A stretch of 14,855 bases of DNA from a bacterium (GTDB lineage Bacteria; Patescibacteriota; JABMPQ01; JAQVVF01), in contig JAUWOX010000012.1 of assembly GCA_030611905.1 (NCBI GenBank), forward strand, positions 1 to 14,855, given 5' to 3'. Positions 6,428-13,921 of the stretch are shown here, piece by piece. Made by a program: the position numbers and the translations under genes. Numbering within the stretch: the stretch's first letter is position 1; each line of letters begins with the position of its first letter. The notes under the pieces are model-generated. The model worked only from the letters and a program-made list of their open reading frames with translations, did no database searches and was not told the origin of the DNA.

Positions 6428-7027
6428 ATGAGACCAGAGACTATCAGAATGAGGGTTCGATTAATTACCTTTTCATCTGAATTTGGATCTTCCGGTGAAA
6501 TGCATATTTGTTGGGAGAGCGGACATCACTTTTCAAAGAACTGTCAGTTTGATCCAATCACCTTGCCAGTTCGGATAGCTAGATCAGGAAATATTTTCAT
6601 TTTGGACTATGGAGACACTCCCACAGAATTAGAAGAAGTTATGAAATTTCTAGAAAACTCGCAGCAGAGCAATAAATTACATATTAAGCTTCGGTGTCTT
6701 CCGCACAATCTGTTAAAAATCGCTGCACAGCACCGAAAAGCTTTTCAAAGAATTGTAATTATTCTTGGAATCGAAGAATTGCTTCCTGAAATTGAAATCC
6801 ATCAAGGAAGAAGAAGACTTACACCACACAAGTTCAGTGGCTGTTTTTCGCAAAGCCTAAAAGATAGAATCAATTCTGAAGAATCAAATATTCGCTGGTT
6901 TAATCGATCAATTGGTCTCCATCAGAGGTTGGGTAATTTAGATGAATTAATTCACCAGGCAACTGCCAGATCTTTTGCAAGATCAACTGGCCGAAATCGC
7001 ACTGGCGGGCGTCTCCCTCCAGCATAA
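6428..7027 (+). CDS. Hypothetical protein, 199 residues
   Basis: Not recognised. No signal peptide or membrane segment is evident, so it is probably cytoplasmic. The first half alternates short hydrophobic strands (VRLITFSS, GNIFILDYGD, LHIKLRCLP) and suggests an alpha/beta domain. The middle has RIVIILGIEELLPEIEI. The last third is rich in Arg, Ser and Gln and ends in a Gly/Arg-rich tail (TGRNRTGGRLPPA) that could touch nucleic acid, though this is only a composition argument. ATG 6428 follows AGGAGG (6417-6422) by 5 bases, as in the genes on either side. It is monocistronic, between its own promoter and terminator. Confidence 0.75.
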   Translation: MRPETIRMRVRLITFSSEFGSSGEMHICWESGHHFSKNCQFDPITLPVRIARSGNIFILDYGDTPTELEEVMKFLENSQQSNKLHIKLRCLPHNLLKIAAQHRKAFQRIVIILGIEELLPEIEIHQGRRRLTPHKFSGCFSQSLKDRINSEESNIRWFNRSIGLHQRLGNLDELIHQATARSFARSTGRNRTGGRLPPA

Positions 7028-7053
7028 GATCGATTTATTCGATCTTTTTTTTT
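7026..7053 (+). terminator. Intrinsic terminator
   Basis: AAGATCGA (7026-7033) and TCGATCTT (7039-7046) form an 8-bp stem with a 5-base loop and nine T (7045-7053). The stem starts inside the TAA stop of the preceding gene. Confidence 0.88.
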
Positions 7054-7057
7054 AAAT

Positions 7058-7086
7058 TTGACAATATTATTATCCTGTTATATATT
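7058..7086 (+). promoter_or_regulatory. Promoter of the 96-residue protein gene
   Basis: TTGACA (7058-7063), 17 bp, TATATT (7081-7086). ATCCGCACATT (7093-7103) follows at the expected start point, as in the upstream unit. Confidence 0.75.
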
Positions 7087-7120
7087 TATTTGATCCGCAC
7101 ATTCAAAACAGGAGGTAAAA

Positions 7121-7411
7121 ATGAGGGAAAAAGAATTCAGAATAGCATTAATGGCAAAACTCTGCCAAGAATACCCCGAAGCAAAAATAAGTATCACCTT
7201 TATTCATAGAGCCCGATATGAAATGGACTATTGTTCATCTTTTAGAATTCCAGCTGTTATTGACTTTAAAGAACCAGTAGTAATCGTCGAAGTTAGAAAA
7301 GACAATAAGAAAGAAACCTTTATAGCTTATATAGACAAGAGAGGAAAGGGATTAATTTGTCCACAAGACAAGATTCAACGCCAGCAAGTTTCAAGAATGC
7401 TTGCTTTCTGA
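7121..7411 (+). CDS. Hypothetical small protein, 96 residues
   Basis: Not recognised. The protein has no signal peptide and reads as a compact alpha/beta domain: a charged N-terminal helix (REKEFRIALMAKL), a strand KISITFIH, then IPAVIDF-KEPVVIVEVRKD, and a strand-like TFIAYID. The D-x(n)-V-E-V-R arrangement faintly recalls a PD-(D/E)xK nuclease core, but the Lys is replaced by Arg and the family cannot be claimed. ATG 7121 is fixed by AGGAGG (7110-7115) at 5 bases. Third of three genes with the same stand-alone layout. Confidence 0.75.
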   Translation: MREKEFRIALMAKLCQEYPEAKISITFIHRARYEMDYCSSFRIPAVIDFKEPVVIVEVRKDNKKETFIAYIDKRGKGLICPQDKIQRQQVSRMLAF

Positions 7412-7473
7412 ATCTAGCCTTTTAATGATCTTCAGGGTTTGATGACTACTAAAAAAAGAAAGCGATGTACATT

Positions 7474-7496
7474 AACAACCATTTGGTTGTTTTTTT
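7474..7496 (+). terminator. Intrinsic terminator
   Basis: AACAACCA (7474-7481) and TGGTTGTT (7484-7491) with a T-run to 7496. It lies about 60 bp past the stop of the 96-residue gene. Confidence 0.7.
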
Positions 7497-7600
7497 CTTT
7501 CAAAAAAGCTAAAATATATATTAGAATGGAAAATATAATATACTCAACTTCTTATTTTCCAAATATATAAATTCTATTAGTCTTTAATTTATAATCTTTC

Positions 7601-8161
7601 ATGATTATTTTTCTAAGCTTTATACTTATTGTTAACATTCTTCTTTTGGCAGCTTCTTTGATTGTTTTCTCCAGCTTAATTATCTTTTCTATCGTCAAAG
7701 TTCCCTATGTCCAGACACCCAAAAAAGGCGTGGAAAAAATGTTCAAATTGGCCAAGATTAAACCTAATGAAAAAGTTTATGATCTTGGCTGTGGCAATGG
7801 AAATCTAGTTTTCAAAGCTGAAAAAGAATATCAAGCCGATGCTTGCGGTTATGAATTATCTCCTTGGCCGTATAGTTTAGCCAGAATCAGAAAATCATTT
7901 AAAAAATATAAATCGTCAATTATCTGCAAAAATTTTTTAAAACAAAATCTTTCAGACGCTGATGTAATTTTTTGTTTTTTAATGCCTGGCGCCTGTGAAA
8001 AATTAGGCAAAAAATTAGATCGAGAATTATCATCAAAAACTAGAATTATTTCTTATGGTTTTGGCCTTTTAAATTTAAAGAATTTTCAATTGCAAGAAAA
8101 ATGCTATAATAAAAATACACCAATTTTTCACTATGCTAGAATTCAAAATAAAGAATCATAA
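7601..8161 (+). CDS. Membrane-anchored SAM-dependent methyltransferase, FAM173/ATPSCKMT-like
   Basis: 186 residues. One N-terminal membrane helix (about 3-31) is followed by PYVQTPKKGVEKMFKLAKI and the class I methyltransferase motif I VYDLGCGNG (59-67); E85 in YELSPWPY is the likely acidic residue for the SAM ribose. DADVIFCFLMPGACEKLGKK (119-138) is the post-motif region. The whole arrangement (one helix, PYVxTP, YDLGxGxG, GYExxPW, FLMP-x-EKLxKKL) resembles the FAM173 family, whose animal members trimethylate a lysine in the loop of the two-helix ATP synthase c subunit. The bacterial substrate is unknown. No Shine-Dalgarno precedes the ATG. Neighbouring two-helix pilins with Lys-rich loops are possible substrates, which is speculation. 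Confidence 0.82.
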   Translation: MIIFLSFILIVNILLLAASLIVFSSLIIFSIVKVPYVQTPKKGVEKMFKLAKIKPNEKVYDLGCGNGNLVFKAEKEYQADACGYELSPWPYSLARIRKSFKKYKSSIICKNFLKQNLSDADVIFCFLMPGACEKLGKKLDRELSSKTRIISYGFGLLNLKNFQLQEKCYNKNTPIFHYARIQNKES

Positions 8162-8221
8162 ATCCAGTATTCTCAATTCTCAATTATTATGTTATTATAA
8201 AAACAAGTTAATAAAATATTC

Positions 8222-9112
8222 ATGTCCAAAATAACTCAAGCAATTATTCCTGCCGCTGGCATGGGAACAAGATTTTTGCCAGCTACTAAGGCAATGCCCA
8301 AAGAGATGCTACCAATTATTGATAAACCCATTATTCAATATGTTGTTGAAGAGTGTGTCGCTTCCGGAATAAAAGACATCATCATTATTACTGGCGCTAA
8401 TAAACGAAGTATTGAAGATCACTTTGATTACAATTATGAACTGCAAGCTCATCTCAAAAAAGCCGGTAAAGACAAAGAAAGGCAGGAAATCAAAAAGATT
8501 GCTGATATGGCCAATTTTATTTATATTCGCCAAAAAGGACCTTATGGCAATGGCACACCAGTTTTATGCGCTGAACCAGCCCTGAAAGATGAGCCCTTCA
8601 TTGTCACCTGGGGTGACGAATTTATCCATGCCAATCCACCAAGGATTAAACAAATGATTGATGTTTATGAAAAATATGGCAAACCAGTTATTTCCGCAGT
8701 TCGCATTGAGAATAAAGAAGATTTATCAAGATATGGCATTGTTGATGTTGAAAAAGTAGAAGATGGCGTATTTAAAATAAAAGACATCGTTGAAAAACCA
8801 GAGCCAGATCAAGCGCCCTCCAATTTAGCCGCGCACGGCGCTTATCTATTGCCCCCAAAAATTGTTGATTATCTTAGAGAATTAAAGCCAGGCCAGGGCG
8901 GAGAAATTTGGCTAGTAGATGCTATCAAAGAGTTAATGAAAAAAGAAGATGTTTACGCAGTTGAAATCAAAAACGGTAAATATTACGATACTGGTAATAA
9001 ATTAGAATATTTAAAAACTTTAGTTGATTTTGGTTTGAAACACGAAGAATTTGGCGAAGAATTATGCAGTTACATGAATAAAGCGTGTATCTTGGCAGAA
9101 GATAATAGATAA
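8222..9112 (+). CDS. galU: UTP--glucose-1-phosphate uridylyltransferase
   Basis: GalU makes UDP-glucose from glucose-1-phosphate and UTP, feeding cell-surface glycan and sugar-nucleotide synthesis in the cytoplasm. At 296 residues it has the normal length. The nucleotide-binding signature PAAGMGTRFLPATKAMPKEM lies at 10-29, with IDKPIIQYVVEE following. Further family blocks are GPYGNGTPVLCA, WGDEF (uridine/metal site), GIVDVE, IVEKPEP and the GEIWLVDAI segment with YYDTGNKLEYLKT near the C-terminus. The ATG lacks a Shine-Dalgarno, as for the methyltransferase 60 bp upstream. The next gene starts 34 bp downstream. Confidence 0.96.
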   Translation: MSKITQAIIPAAGMGTRFLPATKAMPKEMLPIIDKPIIQYVVEECVASGIKDIIIITGANKRSIEDHFDYNYELQAHLKKAGKDKERQEIKKIADMANFIYIRQKGPYGNGTPVLCAEPALKDEPFIVTWGDEFIHANPPRIKQMIDVYEKYGKPVISAVRIENKEDLSRYGIVDVEKVEDGVFKIKDIVEKPEPDQAPSNLAAHGAYLLPPKIVDYLRELKPGQGGEIWLVDAIKELMKKEDVYAVEIKNGKYYDTGNKLEYLKTLVDFGLKHEEFGEELCSYMNKACILAEDNR

Positions 9113-9146
9113 ATACTATTAGCTGTTAACAATTAGCTATTAGCTT
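9113..9146. repeat. Palindromic TTAGCTGTTAAC/TTAGCTATTAGC spacer repeat
   Basis: The whole galU to lipoprotein spacer consists of ATTAGCTGTTAACAATTAGC-type units, the wording also seen at 1566-1637. It contains no visible ribosome-binding site. Confidence 0.5.
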
Positions 9147-10448
9147 ATGCTAAAAACAAAAAGAAAATTTACACTAATTTCAGCTATCCTAATCCTAGCT
9201 GTCGTTTTAATTACGGCCGCTTTTGGCTGCAAGGAAGAGCCCAAACAAGAAGACATCCAGCCGATTGAGCTTAACTTCTGGGGTGTTTTTGATGACAGTC
9301 AGATTTTTGAGCCAATTATTAAAGCCTATAAGCAAATTAAGCCCAACGTTACTATCACTTACCGAAAACTTACTTTTGAAGAATACGAAGACGCTGTTAT
9401 TGAGGGACTCGCTTCTGGCAAAGGACCGGATATCTGGTCAATTCATAATACTTGGCTGCCCAAGCATCAAAATAAATTAGCCACCATGCCAAACGAAGTT
9501 ATGACTCCCTTGATGTATTCTGATACTTTTGTTGAAGTTGCTACAGATGATTTCGTAGTTGATGACCAGATTTATGGCCTCCCTTTAAGCGTTGATACGC
9601 TGGCACTTTATTATAATAAAGATTTATTAAATACCGAAGGCATCGTTTCAGCGCCTCAAACATGGGAAGATTTCAAAGATGATGTTAAAAAATTAACTAA
9701 GACAGATATACAAGATACCATTACTCAATCCGGAGCCGCTATTGGCACTGCTGAAAATATTAATCGGGCTGTTGATATTTTGTATTTACTTATGCTCCAA
9801 AATGGCACCCAGATGGTTAATGAGCGTCACACTGAAGCCACTTTTGATTTACCAGATGAGACCGAAAAAGATTATTTTCCAGGCACTACTGCCTTAACAT
9901 TTTATACTGATTTTGCCAATCCAAACAAAGAAATTTATACCTGGAATCCTGAAATGCCTTATTCAATCGACGCTTTCACTGATGAACAAGCTGTTATGAC
10001 ATTCAACTATTCTTATCAAAGAAGTTATTTAAAAACAAAAGCTCCAAATCTTAATTATGATATTGCTCCCGCTCCGCAAATCGCCGGAGCTCAAAAAACA
10101 ATTAATTATGCCAATTACTGGGCCTATGTAGTTTCTAACTCTTCCATGCACCAAAATGAAGCCTGGAATTTCCTGAATTTCATGGCTGATAAAGAAAATG
10201 TTGAAGCTTACACTCAAAAAACCGATCGCCCTGCTTCTCGCATCGATGTTCTAGAAACCCAACTAGATGATCCCAGTCTAAAAGTATTTGCCAAGCAAGC
10301 CTTAACAGCCAAATCATGGTATCAAGCTGACCCAGCTCAAACCGAAGGTCTATTCAGCGCTGCCATTGATGAAGTTGTTGCTGGCACAGAAACACCAAGT
10401 GAAATAATTAGAACCTTAGCTGAACAAGTAACTAGCTTAATGAAATGA
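9147..10448 (+). CDS. Extracellular solute-binding lipoprotein, family 1
   Basis: 433 residues. The basic start MLKTKRK is followed by a hydrophobic stretch and a lipobox-like TAAFGC with Cys28 as the probable lipidated residue. The mature part has the family 1 (MalE-like) blocks: LNFWGVFDD at the start, GPDIWSIHNTWLPK (about 94-107), the hinge-side YGLPLSVDTLALYYNKDLL (about 143-161), PQTWEDF, and a C-terminal AWNFLNFMADKENVEAY. These proteins capture sugars or other solutes for ABC importers, yet no permease or ATPase gene is in the window. Its stop overlaps the start of the first pilin gene by four bases (ATGA), so the two are translated together. Binding specificity cannot be read. A role beside the pilins, for example as an adhesin or sensor, is inference. 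Confidence 0.88.
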   Translation: MLKTKRKFTLISAILILAVVLITAAFGCKEEPKQEDIQPIELNFWGVFDDSQIFEPIIKAYKQIKPNVTITYRKLTFEEYEDAVIEGLASGKGPDIWSIHNTWLPKHQNKLATMPNEVMTPLMYSDTFVEVATDDFVVDDQIYGLPLSVDTLALYYNKDLLNTEGIVSAPQTWEDFKDDVKKLTKTDIQDTITQSGAAIGTAENINRAVDILYLLMLQNGTQMVNERHTEATFDLPDETEKDYFPGTTALTFYTDFANPNKEIYTWNPEMPYSIDAFTDEQAVMTFNYSYQRSYLKTKAPNLNYDIAPAPQIAGAQKTINYANYWAYVVSNSSMHQNEAWNFLNFMADKENVEAYTQKTDRPASRIDVLETQLDDPSLKVFAKQALTAKSWYQADPAQTEGLFSAAIDEVVAGTETPSEIIRTLAEQVTSLMK

Positions 10449-11656
10449 AAAAAGTAATTATATTAGGATCAATCCTATTTCTTATCTGTATATCATTTTC
10501 CCTACCAGTTCTAGCAAAAGACGGGGGTTATTATGAATCAGGGGACAAATGCGACAAAGAAGGCAAATGTCTGCCATATAAACAAAATGAATATCCTCAG
10601 GGATTAATATGTCATCCAAAACTAGATCAATGCTATGAAATCGAAGATGCCGGTGAAAAAGGAGAAGGTGATGTTTGCACCAAAGACATCGAATGTGGTG
10701 GTTATAATCAATTATGCTCACAACTTACATGGAAATGTTCATATCCTAAACCCTATGAAGGTCAAAGCTGTAATAGAAACAAAGAATGCCACTCCAATTT
10801 GTTTTGTGATTTAGGAACAAAACAATGTGCTGAAAAAGGAGAACAGGGGAGTTCATGCTCGGGAATAGGAGAATGCGAGGAGGGATTTGAGTGCGATAAA
10901 GAAAGTAACACATGTCTGAAATACGGAGTAGGCATTGATGAAGATGGCAGCGCCTATAAGCAGGGGTTAGTAGAACCAGGAGGAGATTGTTTGCTGACCA
11001 AAGAATGCACATCAGGTTATTACTGTCCAACAACTCAAGGGTCAGAAAAAGGCGAATGTGAACCCAAATTAAGCGATGGAAATAGTCCTTGCTCTAAGAA
11101 TGAAATGTGCCAGTCAGGTAATTGTGATGCTGGTACTTGTATAGCTACCCAAGCAAGAGGAGGAGACTGCGATCCCGATGACCCCAAGAAACAATGCGAC
11201 GAGACTAAAGATCAGTGCGTTGAGGGTAAGTGTATAATAATGGAAGGAGGAGCCCCTGAAACTTATGAATCTGAACAATCGAGAAGAATAGGAGCCAGCT
11301 TTAATCTAAACTGCAATAAAGATGTCGAAAAAGGACTTTTTCAAAAAGGCGTCTCCAATAAATGTTTCAATTGCGGTAATTGTTCGGCCCGTGATATAAT
11401 GGTTATAATAGCTAATGTTACTACTGGAACTTTCGAAATAACCGGCCTATTTGGCGTTTTTGCAGTATTTGTTGCTGGCTTTATGTATCTAATCAGTCGA
11501 GGCAAAGAAGAAGAAACGAAAAAAGCCAAAGCCGCTTTAAGCGCTGCTATTATAGGAGTGGTTATAATTGTGACTGCCTGGCTCTTAATAAATACTATAA
11601 TGAATGTTTTAGGTTATAATTGCGGCACCTGGTGGGCGCCAAATTTTGTCTGTTAA
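10445..11656 (+). CDS. Pilin-like protein A with seven four-cysteine blocks
   Basis: 403 residues. Signal peptide 1-24 (cleavage near VLA-KD). Residues 36-263 contain 28 cysteines in seven blocks (for example 109/115/121/128 and 138/144/150/157), mostly C-x5-C-x5/6-C-x6-C with a Gly-rich lead; this looks like disulfide-rich Dickkopf/EGF-like repeats. More Cys follow at 290, 307, 310 and 313. The C-terminal part has two membrane helices (about 330-351 and 365-388) joined by SRGKEEETKKAKAAL, matching the two-helix core of the five genes that follow (T4SS pilin / TrbC-VirB2-like), then a Cys-containing end. By family topology both termini should face outside. It starts by ATGA overlap with the solute-binding gene. 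This gene's loop SRGKEEE is the most diverged of the six. Confidence 0.82.
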   Translation: MKKVIILGSILFLICISFSLPVLAKDGGYYESGDKCDKEGKCLPYKQNEYPQGLICHPKLDQCYEIEDAGEKGEGDVCTKDIECGGYNQLCSQLTWKCSYPKPYEGQSCNRNKECHSNLFCDLGTKQCAEKGEQGSSCSGIGECEEGFECDKESNTCLKYGVGIDEDGSAYKQGLVEPGGDCLLTKECTSGYYCPTTQGSEKGECEPKLSDGNSPCSKNEMCQSGNCDAGTCIATQARGGDCDPDDPKKQCDETKDQCVEGKCIIMEGGAPETYESEQSRRIGASFNLNCNKDVEKGLFQKGVSNKCFNCGNCSARDIMVIIANVTTGTFEITGLFGVFAVFVAGFMYLISRGKEEETKKAKAALSAAIIGVVIIVTAWLLINTIMNVLGYNCGTWWAPNFVC

Positions 11657-11702
11657 GTTTATGTATCAAAAATACCAAATACTCAATACTAATAAAAAAT
11701 CA

Positions 11703-12341
11703 ATGAAAAAGCACATCTTATCAATCTCAATATTTTTAATAGCATTTTTTGCCTTATTTTTTATTATTCAAAACTCAAAGGCTGCAGCAGTAACATGTCA
11801 ATGTTCAGATCTCTCTGATGCTAAAGCAGAATATAATATTGAGACAGATGAAGATATGGAGGTCGCATGTAGGGCCAAGTGCACCCAGGAATTTGCTGAA
11901 TATGTCAGTTCAGCTTTAACAGCACCGAAAGAATCTGATTCATCATCTGCCCCAAACAATTGCGTTTGCAATAGCGGATCAAATGTTTCCCAATTCGATA
12001 GAGCAGGATGTACAGCTTTTTGTGAGTCAAGTGGCGGCGTGGCTTCATTTCGTGCCCCATCGCAAGACACTTCCAGGGGAGGGGTAGAAATCAAGAGTCC
12101 TATAAAGTTTGAAGACCCAGTTAGTCTAATCGAGGCTATTATTAAATATGTTCTGGGTTTTGTCGGCGCCATGGCCGTTTTAGTCATCATGTATTCTGGC
12201 TATCTTTATTTAACATCAGGCGGCAATGAAAAAAGAGTTGCTGCTGCCAAACAAGCTTTAACTGCTGCCATAATTGGCTTGGTTATTATTGCCGCTTCAT
12301 ATATGTTGGTTAACTCGGTAATTACAATACTAGGCGGATAG
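11703..12341 (+). CDS. Pilin-like protein B with two CxC...CxxxC blocks
   Basis: 212 residues from ATG 11703. The frame is open further up to a TTG at 11646, which would overlap gene A, but the signal peptide (MKKH, hydrophobic 5-22, cleavage near SKA-AA) begins at 11703. The exported part holds two similar cysteine blocks: Cys 32/34/56/60 and 87/89/103/107, each C-x-C...C-x3-C, likely an internal duplication. The two-helix core is at about 150-170 and 186-208 with the loop TSGGNEKRVAAAKQ. The protein ends right after the second helix. No Shine-Dalgarno is seen. It is the second of six pilin-like genes. Confidence 0.8.
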   Translation: MKKHILSISIFLIAFFALFFIIQNSKAAAVTCQCSDLSDAKAEYNIETDEDMEVACRAKCTQEFAEYVSSALTAPKESDSSSAPNNCVCNSGSNVSQFDRAGCTAFCESSGGVASFRAPSQDTSRGGVEIKSPIKFEDPVSLIEAIIKYVLGFVGAMAVLVIMYSGYLYLTSGGNEKRVAAAKQALTAAIIGLVIIAASYMLVNSVITILGG

Positions 12342-12375
12342 TTTATAATTTGAAATAAATTTTATTATAAAAATT

Positions 12376-12729
12376 ATGCAAAAAGTAATCCTTGTTTTCT
12401 TAGTTATCTTAATTGGGCTTTCTGCTTTTCAATTTGTCAGCGCTGAAGACAAATGGGGCCTAGAAAGACTTTCTGGCACCGACCTCCCCAAGGGTACTCC
12501 GGCCGAAGTAATGTCTCGAGTAATAAATTATCTGCTGGGTTTTGTTGGTGTTGTGCTGATCGCCATCTTAGTTTACGGTGGTTTTACTTATATGACTTCA
12601 GCTGGCAATGAAAAGAGAATTGAAAGCGCCAAAAAGATACTCACCTATGCTATTATTGGCGTAGTCATCATTTTCGCCTCCTATATTATTGCTAATTATA
12701 CAATCAGAGCTTTAACCGCAGGAGGATAG
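12376..12729 (+). CDS. Pilin-like protein C, minimal T4SS pilin / TrbC-VirB2-like
   Basis: 117 residues. Signal peptide 1-23 (cleavage near VSA-ED), a short exported segment, helix 1 (LGFVGVVLIAILVYGGFTYM), the cytoplasmic loop TSAGNEKRIESAKK and helix 2 (YAIIGVVIIFASYIIANYTI). This size and plan fit the pilins of type IV secretion and conjugation systems, in which the mature two-helix subunit is pulled from the membrane to build a pilus. It has no cysteines and no decoration. It lies 34 bp after gene B and 30 bp before gene D, in the same presumed transcript. Confidence 0.85.
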   Translation: MQKVILVFLVILIGLSAFQFVSAEDKWGLERLSGTDLPKGTPAEVMSRVINYLLGFVGVVLIAILVYGGFTYMTSAGNEKRIESAKKILTYAIIGVVIIFASYIIANYTIRALTAGG

Positions 12730-12759
12730 TTTGCTTGTAAAATTGAAAATCACTTAAAA

Positions 12760-13479
12760 ATGTCCAAAAAAACATTAATTACAGTTTTAATTCTAATAGT
12801 TGCGTTAGTTTTTGTATTTTCTAATTTTGCCCAAGCGCAAGAATACGGCCTTGAAGAGGCTAAAAATATCCAAGGCTTATCTACTTCAGAGCCAGAAGCT
12901 TTTGCAGGCCGACTTATTAAATATGCTCTTGCTTTAGTTGGTGTAATTTTAATCGCTCTTATTATTTACGGCGGATTTATGTACGCCACTTCCAGCGGCA
13001 ATGAAGAAAAAATAAAAACCGCCAAAAATGTTCTTGTTTATGCTTTTATCGGTGTAATTATTATTGCCTTGGCCTGGGCTATTACAAATTTTGTTTTGCA
13101 GGCCCTTTCGCCACAGCCAGAAACTGAACCAGGAACACCAATTGAAGAAGAGGAACCAGTTGAAGAAGAAGTACCAGCGGAATCTGAAGAAGAAAACGTG
13201 GAAAAAGACAGAGAGCCTGATTCGACTGATGAACCAAAAACTTATGAATATGCTGGCTATAAAGAACCATGCAGAGTAACAAAAGGAAGAACGCAGACAT
13301 CATTTAATTGTGAAAAAGACCTAATTTGCAATCAAAAAGTTGGTTTGTGCGATTTTGAATGTGCGGAATTAGATAAAAGCTATTACGACTTAGCTGGTGA
13401 TACAATAAAATGTTGTTCATCAGATTTAATAAAAGACGCCGAATCACAAACATGTATAAAAAAACAAACAAGATTATAA
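12760..13479 (+). CDS. Pilin-like protein D with Glu-rich linker and cysteine-rich tail
   Basis: 239 residues. Signal peptide 1-26 (AQA-QE). Pilin core: helix 1 about 55-77, loop TSSGNEEKIKTAKN, helix 2 about 91-113. Unlike its paralogues it carries an extension after helix 2: a Pro/Glu-rich linker (119-158) and a tail with eight cysteines (171, 184, 190, 197, 201, 218, 219, 232). With the same topology this tail is outside, on the same face as the N-terminal Cys domains of A and B, so the decoration has moved to the other end of the core. The last 28 bases overlap the start of gene E. Confidence 0.83.
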   Translation: MSKKTLITVLILIVALVFVFSNFAQAQEYGLEEAKNIQGLSTSEPEAFAGRLIKYALALVGVILIALIIYGGFMYATSSGNEEKIKTAKNVLVYAFIGVIIIALAWAITNFVLQALSPQPETEPGTPIEEEEPVEEEVPAESEEENVEKDREPDSTDEPKTYEYAGYKEPCRVTKGRTQTSFNCEKDLICNQKVGLCDFECAELDKSYYDLAGDTIKCCSSDLIKDAESQTCIKKQTRL

Positions 13480-13832
13480 TTACAATAGGTTTGATTCTCT
13501 TAACCACTGCTTGTCTTCCTGTTTATGCTGAAGAAACTCCTAATATTCAAGAAGAATTAGACTATGTCGGACAACATACTTCGATAGAAAGCGAAAGAGA
13601 TTTGCCAGAATTTGTTGGCCGGCTAATCAAATGGGCCATTGGAATAGTTGGCGTGATGCTAATTGCTTTTCTTATTTACGGCGGCTTTAGCTATGCCACA
13701 TCAGCGGGCAATGAAGAAAAGCTTGGAACTGCTAAAAAAATAATTGTTTACGCTATTATTGGCGTTGTTATTATTGGCCTCGCTTATGTTCTAACCGGTT
13801 ACGTCATTGATATGTTGTTTCCTTTAGAATAG
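13452..13832 (+). CDS. Pilin-like protein E, minimal T4SS pilin / TrbC-VirB2-like
   Basis: 127 residues from ATG 13452. An in-frame ATG at 13410 adds 14 basic residues (with RFNKRRR) ahead of the signal peptide; 13452 gives a normal signal peptide (MYKKTNK, hydrophobic run, VYA-EE), and neither has a clear Shine-Dalgarno. Core: helix 1 IGIVGVMLIAFLIYGGFSYA, loop TSAGNEEKLGTAKK, helix 2 VYAIIGVVIIGLAYVLTGYV. By hand alignment 42 of 62 core residues equal those of F, so E and F look like a recent tandem duplication. It starts inside gene D, suggesting coupled translation. Confidence 0.83.
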   Translation: MYKKTNKIIITIGLILLTTACLPVYAEETPNIQEELDYVGQHTSIESERDLPEFVGRLIKWAIGIVGVMLIAFLIYGGFSYATSAGNEEKLGTAKKIIVYAIIGVVIIGLAYVLTGYVIDMLFPLE

Positions 13833-13849
13833 TGACTAGTTAATAATAA

Positions 13850-13899
13850 TTAGTTAATAGTTATGAACCGAATAACTAATAACTAATAACTAATAACTA
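13850..13899 (+). repeat. Hairpin and four tandem ATAACTA units before the last pilin gene
   Basis: Bases 13872-13899 are four exact head-to-tail copies of ATAACTA. The first two copies pair with 13850-13864 (14 of 15 positions) around the loop GAACCGA. The structure ends just upstream of the ribosome-binding site at 13906. It may be a variable-length repeat, an mRNA stability hairpin or another spacer repeat of the TTAGTTAA type. Confidence 0.7.
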
Positions 13900-13905
13900 A
13901 TCAAG

Positions 13906-13916
13906 AAAGGGGGTGA
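13906..13916 (+). promoter_or_regulatory. Strong ribosome-binding site setting a TTG start
   Basis: AAAGGGGGTGA matches the anti-Shine-Dalgarno partner AAGGAGGTGA with one G for A. The core ends 8 bases before TTG 13922. The alternative GTG at 13913 lies inside this site and so cannot be the start. No other gene of the cluster has a comparable site. Confidence 0.8.
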
Positions 13917-13921
13917 GGAAA

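Noticed and set aside
7442..7570. A 42-codon frame starting at ATG 7442
   Set aside because: It runs through the terminator hairpin at 7474-7496, has no Shine-Dalgarno and translates to low-complexity sequence.
11646..11702. Upstream TTG start for pilin-like gene B
   Set aside because: It would overlap gene A, has no ribosome-binding site and would place 19 polar residues before the signal peptide that begins at 11703.
13410..13451. Upstream ATG start for pilin-like gene E
   Set aside because: It adds a highly basic 14-residue stretch before a normal signal peptide and lies deeper in gene D; 13452 is preferred, though not proven.
9223..13507. Secondary frames overlapping the lipoprotein and pilin genes, for example 9223-9480, 10482-11033 (minus), 11798-12190 (minus), 13064-13303
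   Set aside because: They are antisense or shifted shadows of genes with clear domain and signal-peptide evidence.
13872..13899. CRISPR-like array
   Set aside because: The units are 7 bp and directly adjacent with no spacers; it is a simple tandem repeat.
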